Below are positions 1 to 9,893 of a stretch of DNA of 64,000 nt, one piece after another. The stretch's first letter is position 1. Every line of letters starts with the position of its first letter. A program made the translations under genes and the position numbers. The notes beneath the pieces were generated by a model. The model worked only from the letters and a program-made list of their open reading frames with translations. It made no database searches and was not told where the DNA came from. The stretch comes from Tannerella serpentiformis (GTDB lineage Bacteria; Bacteroidota; Bacteroidia; Bacteroidales; Tannerellaceae). The stretch spans positions 1,488,001 through 1,552,000 of the forward strand of contig NZ_CP028365.1 of NCBI RefSeq assembly GCF_003033925.1, written 5' to 3'.

Positions 1-534
1 GCCGCGCACAACCTGTCCTTCTGCGGCTATTTCCCTTACGAGAACCCCCAATACTCCTGCATTGTCGTCATCTCTCGGCCACGTCGGGGCATCGTCTCGG
101 GCGGTATGATGGCCGGTACGGTGTTTAAGGAGATCGCTGAAAAGGTCTACTCCAACCAGATCCGTTACGACCTCAGCTCCATGAAGCCTGAAGCGGGTCG
201 CACGCTCATGCCGCCGGTTAAGAATGGCGAGTCGCGTTCGGCACAGGCCGTAGTCAAATGGTTCGACATACGGACCACGCCTAAGCGTGTGGACGCCGAC
301 TTCTCGGCCTACTGGCGTAACGCTACGCGTGACACGCTCAACGTCCGCAAGCTGACGGTCCGCGAGGGCATGATGCCTTACGTGATCGGGATGGGGGCCA
401 GAGACGCCGTCTATGCCCTCGAGCGATGCGGACTGCGCGTCAACTTGGCCGGTCATGGGCGTGTCATCTTGCAATCCGTCCCGTCGGGGCAAGCCGTGAC
501 GCGTGGGCAGACGATTGATATCATATTGAATTGA
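1..534 (+). CDS. ftsI: Penicillin-binding protein (FtsI/PBP2-type transpeptidase), C-terminal part
   Basis: The reading frame is open from the first base, so the gene starts upstream of the window; about 177 residues are visible. The segment holds the end of a transpeptidase domain (GYFPYENPQYSC, then SGGMMAGTVFKEIAEKVY), which matches the region after the KTG motif in class B PBPs. The last 55 or so residues form one PASTA domain (MMPYVIGMGARDAVYALE through GQTIDIILN). This family cross-links septal peptidoglycan in the periplasm together with FtsW. The gene lies 45 bp before murE, as expected in a dcw cluster. The catalytic motifs are outside the window, so the FtsI name rests on context and the C-terminal sequence. 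Confidence 0.9.
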   Translation, partial: AAHNLSFCGYFPYENPQYSCIVVISRPRRGIVSGGMMAGTVFKEIAEKVYSNQIRYDLSSMKPEAGRTLMPPVKNGESRSAQAVVKWFDIRTTPKRVDADFSAYWRNATRDTLNVRKLTVREGMMPYVIGMGARDAVYALERCGLRVNLAGHGRVILQSVPSGQAVTRGQTIDIILN

Positions 535-579
535 GGGAGGAGGGATTCTTTCGAAACAAGAAAAAGACAGCATACACAC

Positions 580-2058
580 ATGAATTTGACAGAACTGCTA
601 CACGATTTACAGATCACCCGCCGCGATGGTACATCTACCGACGGCGTCGACGTGACCGGCATCGCGGCCGACTCGCGTCGCGTCACCGACGGCATGCTCT
701 TCGTCGCCGTCAAAGGCACAACCGTCGACGGGCACAACTATATCGCTTCGGCCATCGAACGCGGTGCCTCAGCCATTGTCTGCGAACGCATCCCGGAGGC
801 GATCGATGAGGCCGTAAAGGCCCGCGTGCCGTTTATTGTCGTGCCGGATGCGGCCGCGGCGCTCGGTCAACTGCTCGACGCATGGCACGGCCACCCCTCC
901 CGTCGTCTGACACTCGTCGGCGTGACGGGGACGAACGGCAAGACAACCGTTGCCACGCTCCTTTACGACCTCTTCCGCCGCTTGGGCTACCACGTGGGAC
1001 TCATCTCCACCGTCTGCAACCGCATCGACGAGGAGACACTGCCCACCGACCACACGACGCCCGACCCCGTCACACTGCATGCGCTGATCGCTCGCATGGC
1101 CGAGGCCGGGTGTTCGCACGTCTTCATGGAGGTGAGCTCGCATGCAGTCGATCAGCAGCGCATCGCCGGATTGCACTACGCCGGCGGCGTCTTCACCAAC
1201 CTCACCCGCGATCATTTGGACTATCACAAGACGGTCGAGAATTACCTCCGCGCTAAGAAGCGCTTCTTCGACGCCTTGCCCACCGAGGCCTTCGCATTGA
1301 CTAACGCCGACGATAAGTCGGGTGCCGTCATGCTGCAAAACACGGCTGCCCGCAAGCTGACCTATTCGCTGCGCACCGTAGCCGACTTCAAGGGTAAGAT
1401 CGTGGAGGCACACTTTGAGGGGACGGAGTTGCTCATCGATGGGCGCGACGTGACGGTGGCTTTCGTCGGCCGTTTCAATGCCTACAACCTGCTGGCCGTT
1501 TATGGCACAGCGGTGGCGTTAGGCGAGGATGCGGAGCGGGTGCTTGTGGCGCTGAGCAGCCTCCGGCCCGTAGCCGGACGGTTCGAGACGATCACTTCGC
1601 CCGAGGGCTTTACGGCCATCGTTGATTATGCCCACACGCCGGACGCGCTGGCTAACGTGCTGACGAGCATCCACGAGGTGCTGCGGGGCACGGGGCGCGT
1701 GATCACCGTGGTCGGCGCCGGTGGCAATCGGGATACGGGCAAGCGTCCGCTGATGGCCCGTGAGGCCGACCGACAGAGCGACCAGCTCATTCTTACGTCA
1801 GACAATCCCCGCTTTGAGGATCCAGACGCCATTATTCGCGAGATGGAGGCCGGGCTCGACACTGCCGCTCAGGTGCGTGTGCTCTGCATCACCGACCGAC
1901 TGTCGGCCATCAAGACGGCCTGCCGACTGGCTCGCCGTGGCGACGTCGTGCTCGTGGCCGGTAAGGGGCATGAGGACTATCAGGAGGTGCGCGGCGTGAA
2001 GCACCCCTTTGACGATCGCGAGGTATTGCGCACCCTTTTCTCCACCTCTAAAGCATAA
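580..2058 (+). CDS. murE: UDP-MurNAc-L-Ala-D-Glu:meso-diaminopimelate ligase
   Basis: A 492-residue cytoplasmic Mur ligase that adds the third amino acid to the peptidoglycan stem peptide using ATP. The ATP-binding loop [10 protein letters not shown] lies at about residues 114-123, and the C-terminal domain carries DNPR at about 408-411, the motif that in MurE enzymes marks meso-diaminopimelate rather than lysine as substrate. Length is normal for the family. It sits between the PBP gene and mraY (start 11 bp after the murE stop), so the genes are probably cotranscribed. The DAP assignment is from motif knowledge. Confidence 0.97.
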   Translation: MNLTELLHDLQITRRDGTSTDGVDVTGIAADSRRVTDGMLFVAVKGTTVDGHNYIASAIERGASAIVCERIPEAIDEAVKARVPFIVVPDAAAALGQLLDAWHGHPSRRLTLVGVTGTNGKTTVATLLYDLFRRLGYHVGLISTVCNRIDEETLPTDHTTPDPVTLHALIARMAEAGCSHVFMEVSSHAVDQQRIAGLHYAGGVFTNLTRDHLDYHKTVENYLRAKKRFFDALPTEAFALTNADDKSGAVMLQNTAARKLTYSLRTVADFKGKIVEAHFEGTELLIDGRDVTVAFVGRFNAYNLLAVYGTAVALGEDAERVLVALSSLRPVAGRFETITSPEGFTAIVDYAHTPDALANVLTSIHEVLRGTGRVITVVGAGGNRDTGKRPLMAREADRQSDQLILTSDNPRFEDPDAIIREMEAGLDTAAQVRVLCITDRLSAIKTACRLARRGDVVLVAGKGHEDYQEVRGVKHPFDDREVLRTLFSTSKA

Positions 2059-2069
2059 TCGAAGGCCCC

Positions 2070-3335
2070 ATGCTGTACGAACTGTTCAACTACTTGGATC
2101 AACTGGACGTCCCCGGTGCAGGCGTCTTCAAATATGTCTCCTTCCGTTCCGTGATGGCCTTCATCCTGGCCCTTTTCATCTCCACGGCCATCGGGCGTCG
2201 CATCATCGACCGCCTGCGCCGCCTCCAGATCGGCGAAACCGTCCGCGAACTGGGCCTTGAGGGTCAGCTGAGCAAGAAAGGCACGCCCACGATGGGCGGC
2301 ATCATCATCATCATCGCCATCATCGTCCCCTTGCTCTTCTTCGCCCGGCTGAACAACATCTACCTGATCCTTATGCTCATCACCACCATCTGGTTGGGCA
2401 CACTGGGCTTTGCAGACGACTATATCAAGGTCTTCAAGAAAGACAAGGAGGGGCTGCACGGGCGCTTCAAGATCATCGCCCAAGTAGGCCTCGGGCTGAT
2501 TGTCGGCCTGACGCTCTATTTCAGTCCGGACGTCGTGATCCGCGAAAACATGGAGATCCGTCGTGCGGGGCAGGACACGATCGAGGAGGTGCGTATCCAC
2601 CCCAGCGAAGTGAAGTCCACCAAGACGACCATCCCCTTTGTCAAGAACAACAACTTCGACTACTCCGTGCTGGCCGCTTGGGCCGGTCGCTATAAGACGG
2701 AAGTCACCTGGCTACTCTTTGTGCTGATGACCATCTTCGTCGTCACCGCCGTCTCGAACGGCACGAACCTCACCGACGGACTCGACGGACTGGCGGCGGG
2801 CAGCTCGGCCATCGTCGGCATCGCGCTCGGGGTGCTGGCCTACACCTCGTCACACTTCGAGTTTGCCTCCTTCCTCAACATCATGTTTATCCCCGGCGCC
2901 GAGGAGTTGGTGGTCTTCGCCTCGGCCTTCATCGGCGCCACGATCGGCTTCCTGTGGTACAACGCCTATCCTGCGCAAGTCTTCATGGGCGACACCGGCA
3001 GCCTGACCCTCGGCGGCATCATCGCCGTCTTCGCCATCATCATCCGCAAAGAACTGCTGGTGCCTATCCTCTGCGGCGTCTTCTTCGTCGAGGCGCTGTC
3101 GGTCATGCTGCAAGTCTTCTACTTCAAGTACACCAAAAAGAAGACCGGCACGGGGCGGCGCATCTTCAAGATGACCCCCCTGCATCACCACTTCCAGAAG
3201 CCCGGCAATGCAGGCATCGACGCCATCATCCAGAAGCCCTTCAACGTGGTGCCAGAGTCGAAGATCGTCGTCCGCTTCTGGTTGATCGGCATCATCCTCG
3301 CCGCCATCGCCATTATCACGTTGAAATTGCGATAG
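2070..3335 (+). CDS. mraY: Phospho-N-acetylmuramoyl-pentapeptide transferase
   Basis: A 421-residue polytopic inner-membrane enzyme that transfers phospho-MurNAc-pentapeptide to undecaprenyl phosphate, giving lipid I. Visible family motifs are the acidic [13 protein letters not shown] segment near residue 113, [15 protein letters not shown] near 228, [10 protein letters not shown] near 308 and the HHHFQKPG motif near 373. It is about 60 residues longer than the enterobacterial protein, owing to an insert around residues 150-210; longer MraY proteins are usual in Bacteroidota. Only 42 bp separate it from the annotated murD start. Confidence 0.97.
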   Translation: MLYELFNYLDQLDVPGAGVFKYVSFRSVMAFILALFISTAIGRRIIDRLRRLQIGETVRELGLEGQLSKKGTPTMGGIIIIIAIIVPLLFFARLNNIYLILMLITTIWLGTLGFADDYIKVFKKDKEGLHGRFKIIAQVGLGLIVGLTLYFSPDVVIRENMEIRRAGQDTIEEVRIHPSEVKSTKTTIPFVKNNNFDYSVLAAWAGRYKTEVTWLLFVLMTIFVVTAVSNGTNLTDGLDGLAAGSSAIVGIALGVLAYTSSHFEFASFLNIMFIPGAEELVVFASAFIGATIGFLWYNAYPAQVFMGDTGSLTLGGIIAVFAIIIRKELLVPILCGVFFVEALSVMLQVFYFKYTKKKTGTGRRIFKMTPLHHHFQKPGNAGIDAIIQKPFNVVPESKIVVRFWLIGIILAAIAIITLKLR

Positions 3336-3377
3336 AGCCCCAATTCTTAGAAGCCAACGCATAATTGATCAAAGATC

Positions 3378-5141
3378 ATGTACAACCACCCATCCTCCCT
3401 GATTCATACTCCCGGACACATCGCAGCCGGGCTTCAAACCCTCGTTTTGCCCCCGGATACACCCCGGACGACCTCCACCAAACGCGCGGAAGGCAAACAA
3501 GTGCCTGTTTGTTCAATAGATAATCTGCGACTTAATAGACAGGCGCCTGTTTATTCAATGCATGATTTGCGGCTTAATAGACAGGTGCCTGTTTATTCAA
3601 TGAATGATCTGCAACTTAACAAACAGGCGCCTGTTTGCTCAATGAATAATCTGCGCCTTAATAAACAGGCGCCTGTTTACTCAATGCATGATCTGTGCCT
3701 TAATAAACAGGCGCCTGTTTGCCTCCGCCCGGCGTGCGGCGAACCAGACGGGTCGCAAGATGGCCTCCCGACACGCCACGCAAGCCGAATCGTCGTCCTG
3801 GGTGCAGGCGAGAGTGGCGTGGGAGCCGCGGTGTTGGCGTGGACGAAGGGCTACGACGTGTTCGTGTCCGATTGTGGCACGATCGCGGAGAAATACAAGG
3901 CGATGCTGCTCGATCGCGGTATCCTCTTTGAAGAGGGCCATCACACGGAGGCCCAGATCCTCAACGCCGACGAGATCGTCAAGAGCCCCGGCATACCCGA
4001 CACGGCGCCCATCGTGCGCGCGGCCGTGGAGCGTGGTATCCCGATCCTCTCCGAGATCGAGCTGGCCGGACGATACACCGACGCGCAGATGGTCTGCATC
4101 ACGGGCAGCAATGGCAAGACGACGACCACGTCGCTGACGTACCAAATCCTGCGCGAGGCCGGCATGGACGTTGGTCTGGCGGGCAACATCGGGCGCAGCT
4201 TGGCCCTGCAAGTGGCCGAGGATCCGCACGCGTGCTACGTGATCGAACTGAGCAGTTTCCAGCTCGACAACATGTACAGCTTCAAGGCCGACATCGCTGT
4301 GCTGATGAACATCACGCCCGACCACCTGAACCGTTACGGCGGCGAGATGCAGCGTTATGTGGACGCCAAGCTGCGCATCCTGCAAAACCAAACCCGGGCG
4401 GACGCCTTCATCTATTGGGCCGACGACCCCATCCTGCGGCGCGAGGTGGCCAAGCATCACCCCGAGGCCGCCTGCTACCCCTTCTCCGACGCCGACCGGC
4501 CGGAGCTGAAGGGCCGCCTCACGGCCGACGGGCAGATCTGTATCGAGACGCCCCGCGGCACGCTCCGTATCCCCCGCACAGCCCTCGCGCTGCGTGGCAC
4601 ACACAACCTCTATAACTCCCTCGCCGCGGCCACGGCGGCCCGTCTGGCTGGGGCTGACGATGCCTCGATCCGCCGCGGTCTGGAGACGTTTCGCGGCGTT
4701 GAGCACCGCTTGGAGCCGGTGGCACGCGTGGCCGAGGTGGAATACATCAACGATTCGAAGGCCACGAACATCGACTCCTGCCGCTATGCCCTGCAAAGCG
4801 TCGAGACGCCGATCGTGCTCATCCTCGGCGGCACAGACAAGGGCAACGATTACGGGGAGATCGAGGCCATGGTACGGGCGAAGGCCCGCGGGCTCGTCTT
4901 CCTCGGTGTGGACAATCGGAAGCTCCACGCGGCCTTCGACGGTAAGGTGCCCGCCACCTGCGACGCCCGCTCGATGGCAGAGGCCATCGCCCAGGCCGCC
5001 CGCATGGCTCGTCCGGGCGATACGGTGCTGCTCTCGCCCTGTTGCGCCAGCTTCGACCTCTTCCGCAACTACGAAGACCGCGGCGAGCAGTTCAAACAAT
5101 GTGTCCATGCGCTGGCGGACGGAAAGGAGGCCGGGGCATGA
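3378..5141 (+). CDS. murD: UDP-MurNAc-L-alanine:D-glutamate ligase with a repeat-encoded N-terminal extension
   Basis: The body from about residue 137 (RIVVLGAGESGVGAA) is a normal-length MurD, about 450 residues, with the ATP loop CITGSNGKTTTTS near residue 240. It adds D-Glu to UDP-MurNAc-L-Ala in the cytoplasm. The oddity is the 5' end: residues 40-115 are 5.4 copies of a 14-residue unit (of the form KQAPVCSMNNLRLN) encoded by a 42-bp DNA repeat with the palindrome AAACAGGCGCCTGTTT. The repeat has no stop in this frame, and no ATG, GTG or TTG lies between it and the MurD core. Translation must therefore begin at 3378, at an ATG inside the repeats (last at 3684), or at an unusual codon. The start is uncertain; the enzyme identity is not. 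Its stop overlaps the ftsW start as ATGA. Confidence 0.93.
   Translation: MYNHPSSLIHTPGHIAAGLQTLVLPPDTPRTTSTKRAEGKQVPVCSIDNLRLNRQAPVYSMHDLRLNRQVPVYSMNDLQLNKQAPVCSMNNLRLNKQAPVYSMHDLCLNKQAPVCLRPACGEPDGSQDGLPTRHASRIVVLGAGESGVGAAVLAWTKGYDVFVSDCGTIAEKYKAMLLDRGILFEEGHHTEAQILNADEIVKSPGIPDTAPIVRAAVERGIPILSEIELAGRYTDAQMVCITGSNGKTTTTSLTYQILREAGMDVGLAGNIGRSLALQVAEDPHACYVIELSSFQLDNMYSFKADIAVLMNITPDHLNRYGGEMQRYVDAKLRILQNQTRADAFIYWADDPILRREVAKHHPEAACYPFSDADRPELKGRLTADGQICIETPRGTLRIPRTALALRGTHNLYNSLAAATAARLAGADDASIRRGLETFRGVEHRLEPVARVAEVEYINDSKATNIDSCRYALQSVETPIVLILGGTDKGNDYGEIEAMVRAKARGLVFLGVDNRKLHAAFDGKVPATCDARSMAEAIAQAARMARPGDTVLLSPCCASFDLFRNYEDRGEQFKQCVHALADGKEAGA
3495..3722 (+). repeat. 42-bp palindromic tandem array inside the murD 5' region
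   Basis: Five full units and one partial unit, each 42 bp. Each junction carries AAACAGGCGCCTGTTT or a one- or two-base variant, a 16-bp perfect palindrome in the intact copies. Between the palindromes lies a less conserved stretch of the form ATTCAATGCATGATCTGC. Because 42 is divisible by three the array stays open in the murD frame. It belongs to the wider set of 40-42 bp arrays in this window. Confidence 0.95.
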
Positions 5142-6391
5142 CCAAGGAGACGTTCACCCGCAAAGTGTTCCAGGGCGACATTCCGATCTGGATCATCTTC
5201 ATGCTCCTCTGTAGCCTCTCGTTGGTGGAGGTGTTCAGCGCCACCAGCACGCTGGCCTACAACGAGGCGAACATCTGGACGCCCATCGCGCGCCATGCCA
5301 TGCACCTTACGATTGGCTTCTTCTGTGTTCTGGGCCTGACGCGTATGCCCACGCGTTACTTCCCCATGGGCGGCTCGGTCCTGATGGTCTTGGCCATCAT
5401 CCTGCTGGCGGCCGTACCCTTCGTCGGTATCAGCGTGAACGATGCCTCGCGCTGGATCCGCCTCTTTGGCATCCAGTTTCAGCCCTCGGAGGTGGCCAAG
5501 CTGGCCAGCGTCGTCTACGTGGCCTTCCTGCTCAGTAAAATCGGCGTTCGCTTCACGGAAAAGACGGCCTTTTATTGGATCATCGGCGGCGTGGGCATCG
5601 TCTGCTCCCTGATCCTGCTTTACAACCTCTCCACAGCGGTGCTCCTCGGGCTGGTCTGCCTGTTGATGATGTTCGTGGGACACATTTCCCTGATCCGCAT
5701 CGGGCGCATGATGCTCGTGCTGTTGCTCCTGCTCGTGGCCCTATTAGGCTTAGCCAAGATCGCCCCGGAGACGACGCACCGCGTGCTGCCACGCCTCGAG
5801 ACGTGGAGCAACCGTCTGACGGAGCATCTCGACGATCGCGCCTCGGACAACGACCTCGTCAAAGACGATAATCCGCAAGTCATCACCGACGACAACTATC
5901 AGGTCTCGCACGCCAAGATCGCTATCGCCCGCGGCGGCCTCTTTGGCAAGATGCCCGGGCGCAGCGTGCAGCGTGACTTCCTGCCGCTGGCTTATTCGGA
6001 CTTCATCTTCGCCATCATTATCGAAGAGTTGGGTTTGGTCGGGGGGACAGTCGTCTTGTTGCTTTACATCATGCTACTCATCCGTGTGGGCATCATCGCG
6101 CGGCGTTGCAACCTGCTATTCCAGAAGTACCTCGTCATCGGTTGCGGCCTGATGATCGTCATCCAAGCACTGACGAACATGGCTGTGGCCGTCAATCTGA
6201 TGCCCGTCACCGGTCAGCCCCTGCCGCTGATCAGTCGCGGCGGCACATCGACCGTCCTCACCTGCGTCTACTTCGGACTCATCCTCAGCGTAAGTCGCTT
6301 CGGCGCCGGCATGGGCGATGAAGAGGCCGCCGAGGAAGAAGCTGTCGAGGAAGCGGAGGCCGAGGCCGAAGCAGCCGAGGCTGTGTCGTAA
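5138..6391 (+). CDS. ftsW: FtsW septal peptidoglycan glycosyltransferase (SEDS family)
   Basis: Inner-membrane SEDS protein that polymerises lipid II at the septum with its partner class B PBP, here the gene at the window start. I chose the ATG at 5138, which overlaps the murD stop as ATGA; a longer open frame from 5042 would run through the murD end. The protein has about ten hydrophobic segments and the family signature LPLISRGGTSTVLTCVYFG near residues 365-383. A large hydrophilic loop lies around residues 225-275. The C-terminus is an acidic, Ala/Glu-rich tail of about 25 residues, longer than needed for the fold. Followed by a small inverted-repeat element before murG. Confidence 0.95.
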   Translation: MTKETFTRKVFQGDIPIWIIFMLLCSLSLVEVFSATSTLAYNEANIWTPIARHAMHLTIGFFCVLGLTRMPTRYFPMGGSVLMVLAIILLAAVPFVGISVNDASRWIRLFGIQFQPSEVAKLASVVYVAFLLSKIGVRFTEKTAFYWIIGGVGIVCSLILLYNLSTAVLLGLVCLLMMFVGHISLIRIGRMMLVLLLLLVALLGLAKIAPETTHRVLPRLETWSNRLTEHLDDRASDNDLVKDDNPQVITDDNYQVSHAKIAIARGGLFGKMPGRSVQRDFLPLAYSDFIFAIIIEELGLVGGTVVLLLYIMLLIRVGIIARRCNLLFQKYLVIGCGLMIVIQALTNMAVAVNLMPVTGQPLPLISRGGTSTVLTCVYFGLILSVSRFGAGMGDEEAAEEEAVEEAEAEAEAAEAVS

Positions 6392-6418
6392 GGGTGCGCG
6401 GCGGCGCAACGTCTCTAA

Positions 6419-6550
6419 GAAGCTGTTTGGAATTTATTTCGGAGAGTATCGGGAGTATGTTTCTGTCTTCGATAGGTTCGAAATAGAAAGGAGAAAGATC
6501 TGTCCAAACAACGCCTTAATGCGACCACTCAATAAATTCAAAACAGCTTC
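6419..6550. mobile_element. MITE-like element with 21-bp inverted ends and TAA target duplication
   Basis: The left end (6418-6438) and the reverse complement of the right end (6531-6551) agree at 20 of 21 positions; both begin AGAAGCTGTTT. If the element starts at GAAGCTGTTT it is 132 bp and is flanked on both sides by TAA (6416-6418 and 6551-6553). It encodes nothing convincing. Small non-autonomous elements of this form are mobilised by a transposase elsewhere in the genome; none is in this window. It separates ftsW from murG inside an otherwise tightly packed cluster. Confidence 0.75.
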
Positions 6551-6627
6551 TAATCCCCCCGGCAGGCAGCCGAAAAATCTATCTTCGCGGCCGAAACGGC
6601 TGAATAATCAGGGATAAAGGAACATTC

Positions 6628-7782
6628 ATGAGTCACTATAAAATCATCATCAGCGGTGGCGGAACAGGCGGCCACATCTTCCCCGCCATAGCCATCGCCA
6701 ATGCATTTCGGCGTCGTTACCCCGACGCCGAAGTTTTATTTGTCGGCGCCGAAGGGCGTATGGAGATGGAGCGCGTCCCCGCCGCCGGCTATCGGATCAT
6801 CGGGCTACCGGTCAGTGGCCTTGACCGTCGGCGCCCATGGCGTAACATCGGCGTGATGCGTCGGCTGTGGGTCAGCCTCCGTCGTGCCCGTACGATCGTC
6901 AGCGATTTTCAGCCTGACGTGGCCGTCGGTGTGGGTGGCTACGCCAGTGGTCCCCTGCTTCGCGCGGCCGAAGCGGCCGGTGTGCCAACACTCATTCAGG
7001 AGCAGAACTCCTACGCCGGCATCACCAATAAATGGTTAGCCAAACGCGCCGCGCGTATCTGTGTGGCCTATCCCGGCATGGAGCGCTTCTTCCCCGCAGA
7101 GAAGATTGTCTTGACGGGCAATCCGGTGCGAAAAGACTTGGAGGAAGCTATCAATTGTCACGACGAGGCACTGAAACACTTCGGTCTCGACCCGGCGTGC
7201 AAGACGCTGCTCGTACTCGGCGGTAGCCTCGGCGCACGCACCATCAACGAGGCCGTAGAGGTCGCCCTCCCCACGTTGGCTGACCTCGGCGTCCAGCTGA
7301 TCTGGCAGACAGGCCGCAGCTATTACGATGCCATTCGCAGCCGTGTTGCCGACCTCGAGCCGGAGCCCAAACGCTGGGTTGGGCCGTTCATCACACGGAT
7401 GGATTACGCCTATGCCGCGGCTGACCTCGTCGTGTCGCGTGCCGGAGCCAGCTCTATCTCCGAGCTGTGTCTGTTAGGTAAGCCTGCGATCCTTGTGCCG
7501 TCGCCTAACGTGGCGGAAGATCATCAGACGAAGAACGCCCGATCTGTGGCCGATCGGGGCGGAGCTGTGATGATCGCTGACGGCGAAGTGCGGAAGTTGC
7601 TTCCCGACACCCTCCGCCGCCTCTTTGGCGACCGCGAGCAATTGAAGGCGCTTGCCCTCCACAGCAGTCAATTGGCCGAACGGGATAGCGATGAGCGAAT
7701 CGTGGACGAGCTGGTGACTTTAATCGAAAACAATAAGCGCCTCGGAGCAACCAAGGCGCCTCAAACAGAAAAGAAAAGATGA
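6628..7782 (+). CDS. murG: UDP-GlcNAc:lipid I N-acetylglucosaminyltransferase
   Basis: A 384-residue peripheral membrane glycosyltransferase (GT28) that converts lipid I to lipid II on the cytoplasmic face. The N-terminal glycine-rich loop ISGGGTGGHIFPAIAIANAF, the SVADRGGAVMI segment and the SRAGASSISELCLLGKPAILVPSP donor-binding region (about residues 271-291) are all present. Length is typical. It is the first gene after the 236-bp gap that holds the MITE-like element, so its transcription may depend on read-through from ftsW or on a promoter in or near the element. The stop overlaps the murC start as ATGA. Confidence 0.97.
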   Translation: MSHYKIIISGGGTGGHIFPAIAIANAFRRRYPDAEVLFVGAEGRMEMERVPAAGYRIIGLPVSGLDRRRPWRNIGVMRRLWVSLRRARTIVSDFQPDVAVGVGGYASGPLLRAAEAAGVPTLIQEQNSYAGITNKWLAKRAARICVAYPGMERFFPAEKIVLTGNPVRKDLEEAINCHDEALKHFGLDPACKTLLVLGGSLGARTINEAVEVALPTLADLGVQLIWQTGRSYYDAIRSRVADLEPEPKRWVGPFITRMDYAYAAADLVVSRAGASSISELCLLGKPAILVPSPNVAEDHQTKNARSVADRGGAVMIADGEVRKLLPDTLRRLFGDREQLKALALHSSQLAERDSDERIVDELVTLIENNKRLGATKAPQTEKKR

Positions 7783-9164
7783 TCGAGATAGCACACATTC
7801 GTTCCGCCTACTTTATCGGTGCCGGTGGCATAGGCATGAGCGCCCTGATTCGTTGGTTCATGGCGCGTCGCGTCCGCGTGGCGGGCTACGACCGTACCCC
7901 CTCACCCCTCACCGGCCACCTGATTGATGAAGGCGCCGCCATCCATTTCGAAGACGATGTCCACCTCATCCCCGACGGTTTCTCAGATCCGCAAACGACG
8001 CTTGTAGTCTACACGCCCGCCGTCCCCTCTGACCACACGGAGCTGAACCATTTCCGTCGTTCGGGTTTCGAGGTGATGAAACGTGCCGAGGTGCTCGGAC
8101 TGATCACGTCGGCTAGCCGCGCCATCTGTGTAGCTGGTACGCACGGTAAGACGACTGTCTCCTCCATGACGGCACACCTGCTCAAGCAGTCGCATGTGGA
8201 TTGTAATGCCTTCCTCGGCGGGATCTTGAAGGGCTATGCCAGCAACTTGATGCTCTCCGATCACAGCGACCTGACCGTCGTGGAGGCCGACGAGTACGAC
8301 CGTTCCTTCCATCGCCTCCACCCCACCACGGCCATCATCACCTCTGCTGACCCCGATCACCTCGACATCTACGGCACTCCCGCCGCCTATCGCGAGGCCT
8401 TCGAGGTCTTTACTTCACTCATTCGGCCTGGCGGCACATTGATCATCAAGAAGGGCGCCCCCATCACCCCACGCCTCCAGCCCGATGTCCGTTGCTATAC
8501 CTACTCCGCCACCGATACCTCAGCCGACTTTCACGCCGAGAACGTCCGCATCGGCGGGGGGGAAGCTGTCTTTGATTGCGTTCTCTCGGACGGTACATGC
8601 ATCGCTGACATCCACCTTGGCGTTCCTGTCCGCATCAACGTCGAGAATGGTGTCGCAGCCATTGCTGCTGTCTGGCTCCACGGTGTCCGCCCCGACGAGA
8701 TCCGATCGGCCATGGCCACCTTCTCCGGTGCTGAGCGTCGCTTTGATATCCGCCTCCGTAACGATCGCGTCGTCCTCATCGACGATTACGCCCATCACCC
8801 AGAGGAGCTCACCCGCAGCATCCTCTCCGTGAAAGAGCTTTACGCTGGCCGTCGCATCACGGGCATCTTCCAGCCCCACCTCTACTCCCGCACCCGCGAC
8901 TTTGCCGACGAGTTTGCCCGTAGCCTCTCCTTACTCGACGAACTGATTCTGGTCGACATCTATCCGGCTCGTGAGGAACCCATCCCCGGTGTCACCTCAG
9001 AGATGATCCTTGAGCACGTCACCATCGCCGACAAGCGTTGCTGCACGAAAGCTGAACTGCCCGACATTATCGCTGCGGGTACATTCGATGTCGTCCTCAT
9101 CCTTGGCGCCGGTGACATTGATCGTCTTGTCGAGCCCATCCGCCAAATCCTCGCCCAACGATGA
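7779..9164 (+). CDS. murC: UDP-N-acetylmuramate:L-alanine ligase
   Basis: A 461-residue Mur ligase that attaches L-Ala to UDP-MurNAc, the first step of stem peptide assembly. Residues 8-18 form the nucleotide-binding YFIGAGGIGMS motif, the ATP loop is AGTHGKTTVSS near residue 118, and the C-terminal domain carries DDYAHHPEELTRSI near 330, all characteristic of MurC. Start and stop codons overlap the neighbours by 4 bp on each side (murG and ftsQ), so translation is probably coupled. Confidence 0.97.
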   Translation: MIEIAHIRSAYFIGAGGIGMSALIRWFMARRVRVAGYDRTPSPLTGHLIDEGAAIHFEDDVHLIPDGFSDPQTTLVVYTPAVPSDHTELNHFRRSGFEVMKRAEVLGLITSASRAICVAGTHGKTTVSSMTAHLLKQSHVDCNAFLGGILKGYASNLMLSDHSDLTVVEADEYDRSFHRLHPTTAIITSADPDHLDIYGTPAAYREAFEVFTSLIRPGGTLIIKKGAPITPRLQPDVRCYTYSATDTSADFHAENVRIGGGEAVFDCVLSDGTCIADIHLGVPVRINVENGVAAIAAVWLHGVRPDEIRSAMATFSGAERRFDIRLRNDRVVLIDDYAHHPEELTRSILSVKELYAGRRITGIFQPHLYSRTRDFADEFARSLSLLDELILVDIYPAREEPIPGVTSEMILEHVTIADKRCCTKAELPDIIAAGTFDVVLILGAGDIDRLVEPIRQILAQR

Positions 9165-9889
9165 AAAAGCTGCTGCCTGTCATTGTCGCCGTCGTCTTCG
9201 TCTGCTACATCGTCTTCTCGATTCTTCTGGTGAACGAGAAGGGGATGGACGCCGTTTGCCGTGGCGTGACGGTGGAAATCAAGGACAGTGCCGACCGCAA
9301 CTTCATCACCCATCGTGACGTCATCCGTCTGCTCCGCAGCTCCGATCTCTACCCCGTCGATACCCCTCTCCGTGCCATCAACACGGCACGCATCGAGCGT
9401 CGCATCTTAGAAAGTGGCCCCGTCGAGCGGACGAAAGTCTACAAGACGCCCTCGGGAATGGTTCACATCGAGATCACGCAGAAAACGCCCATCCTTCGAG
9501 TCTTTGCCGATGGCGGGAGTTATTACGTCGATGAACAGGGGCATGCCATGGCGGTCAGCTCTCGCTATGCGGCCTATTTGCCCGTAGCTTGCGGGAAAAT
9601 CGAAAAAACCTTTGCCACAACAGACTTGTACAAGTTTGCCGTATTTTTGCACAAGCATGACTTCTGGAACAACCAAATCGAACAGATTTTTGTTTACCCC
9701 AATAAGGAGATAGAACTGATTCCACGGGTGGGCGACTTTCGGATATTCTTGGGCAGTTTAGATGGCTTTGAAGAGAAGATGGATCATCTGCAACTGTTCT
9801 ACGAGCAAGCTATACCTAAGGTAGGATGGGATAAATACGAGATGATCAATTTGAAATACAAGAACCAGATTGTATGTACTAAAAAATGA
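9161..9889 (+). CDS. ftsQ: Cell division protein FtsQ
   Basis: A 242-residue bitopic membrane protein: short cytoplasmic start, one hydrophobic segment at about residues 4-24 (LLPVIVAVVFVCYIVFSILLV), then a periplasmic POTRA-like region (KDSADRNFITHRDVIRLL) and the FtsQ beta domain. FtsQ links early and late divisome proteins in the periplasm. Identification rests mainly on position between murC and ftsA and on the topology, because FtsQ sequences diverge strongly. It overlaps the murC stop by 4 bp. Confidence 0.9.
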   Translation: MKKLLPVIVAVVFVCYIVFSILLVNEKGMDAVCRGVTVEIKDSADRNFITHRDVIRLLRSSDLYPVDTPLRAINTARIERRILESGPVERTKVYKTPSGMVHIEITQKTPILRVFADGGSYYVDEQGHAMAVSSRYAAYLPVACGKIEKTFATTDLYKFAVFLHKHDFWNNQIEQIFVYPNKEIELIPRVGDFRIFLGSLDGFEEKMDHLQLFYEQAIPKVGWDKYEMINLKYKNQIVCTKK

Positions 9890-9893
9890 ATTT

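Noticed and set aside
3681-5108. 475-codon open frame on the minus strand
   Set aside because: It is antisense to murD, with no recognisable domain; a long shadow frame caused by high GC.
6318-6617. Open frame of 99 codons between ftsW and murG
   Set aside because: It begins inside ftsW in another frame and runs through the MITE-like element; no sequence resemblance to a protein family.
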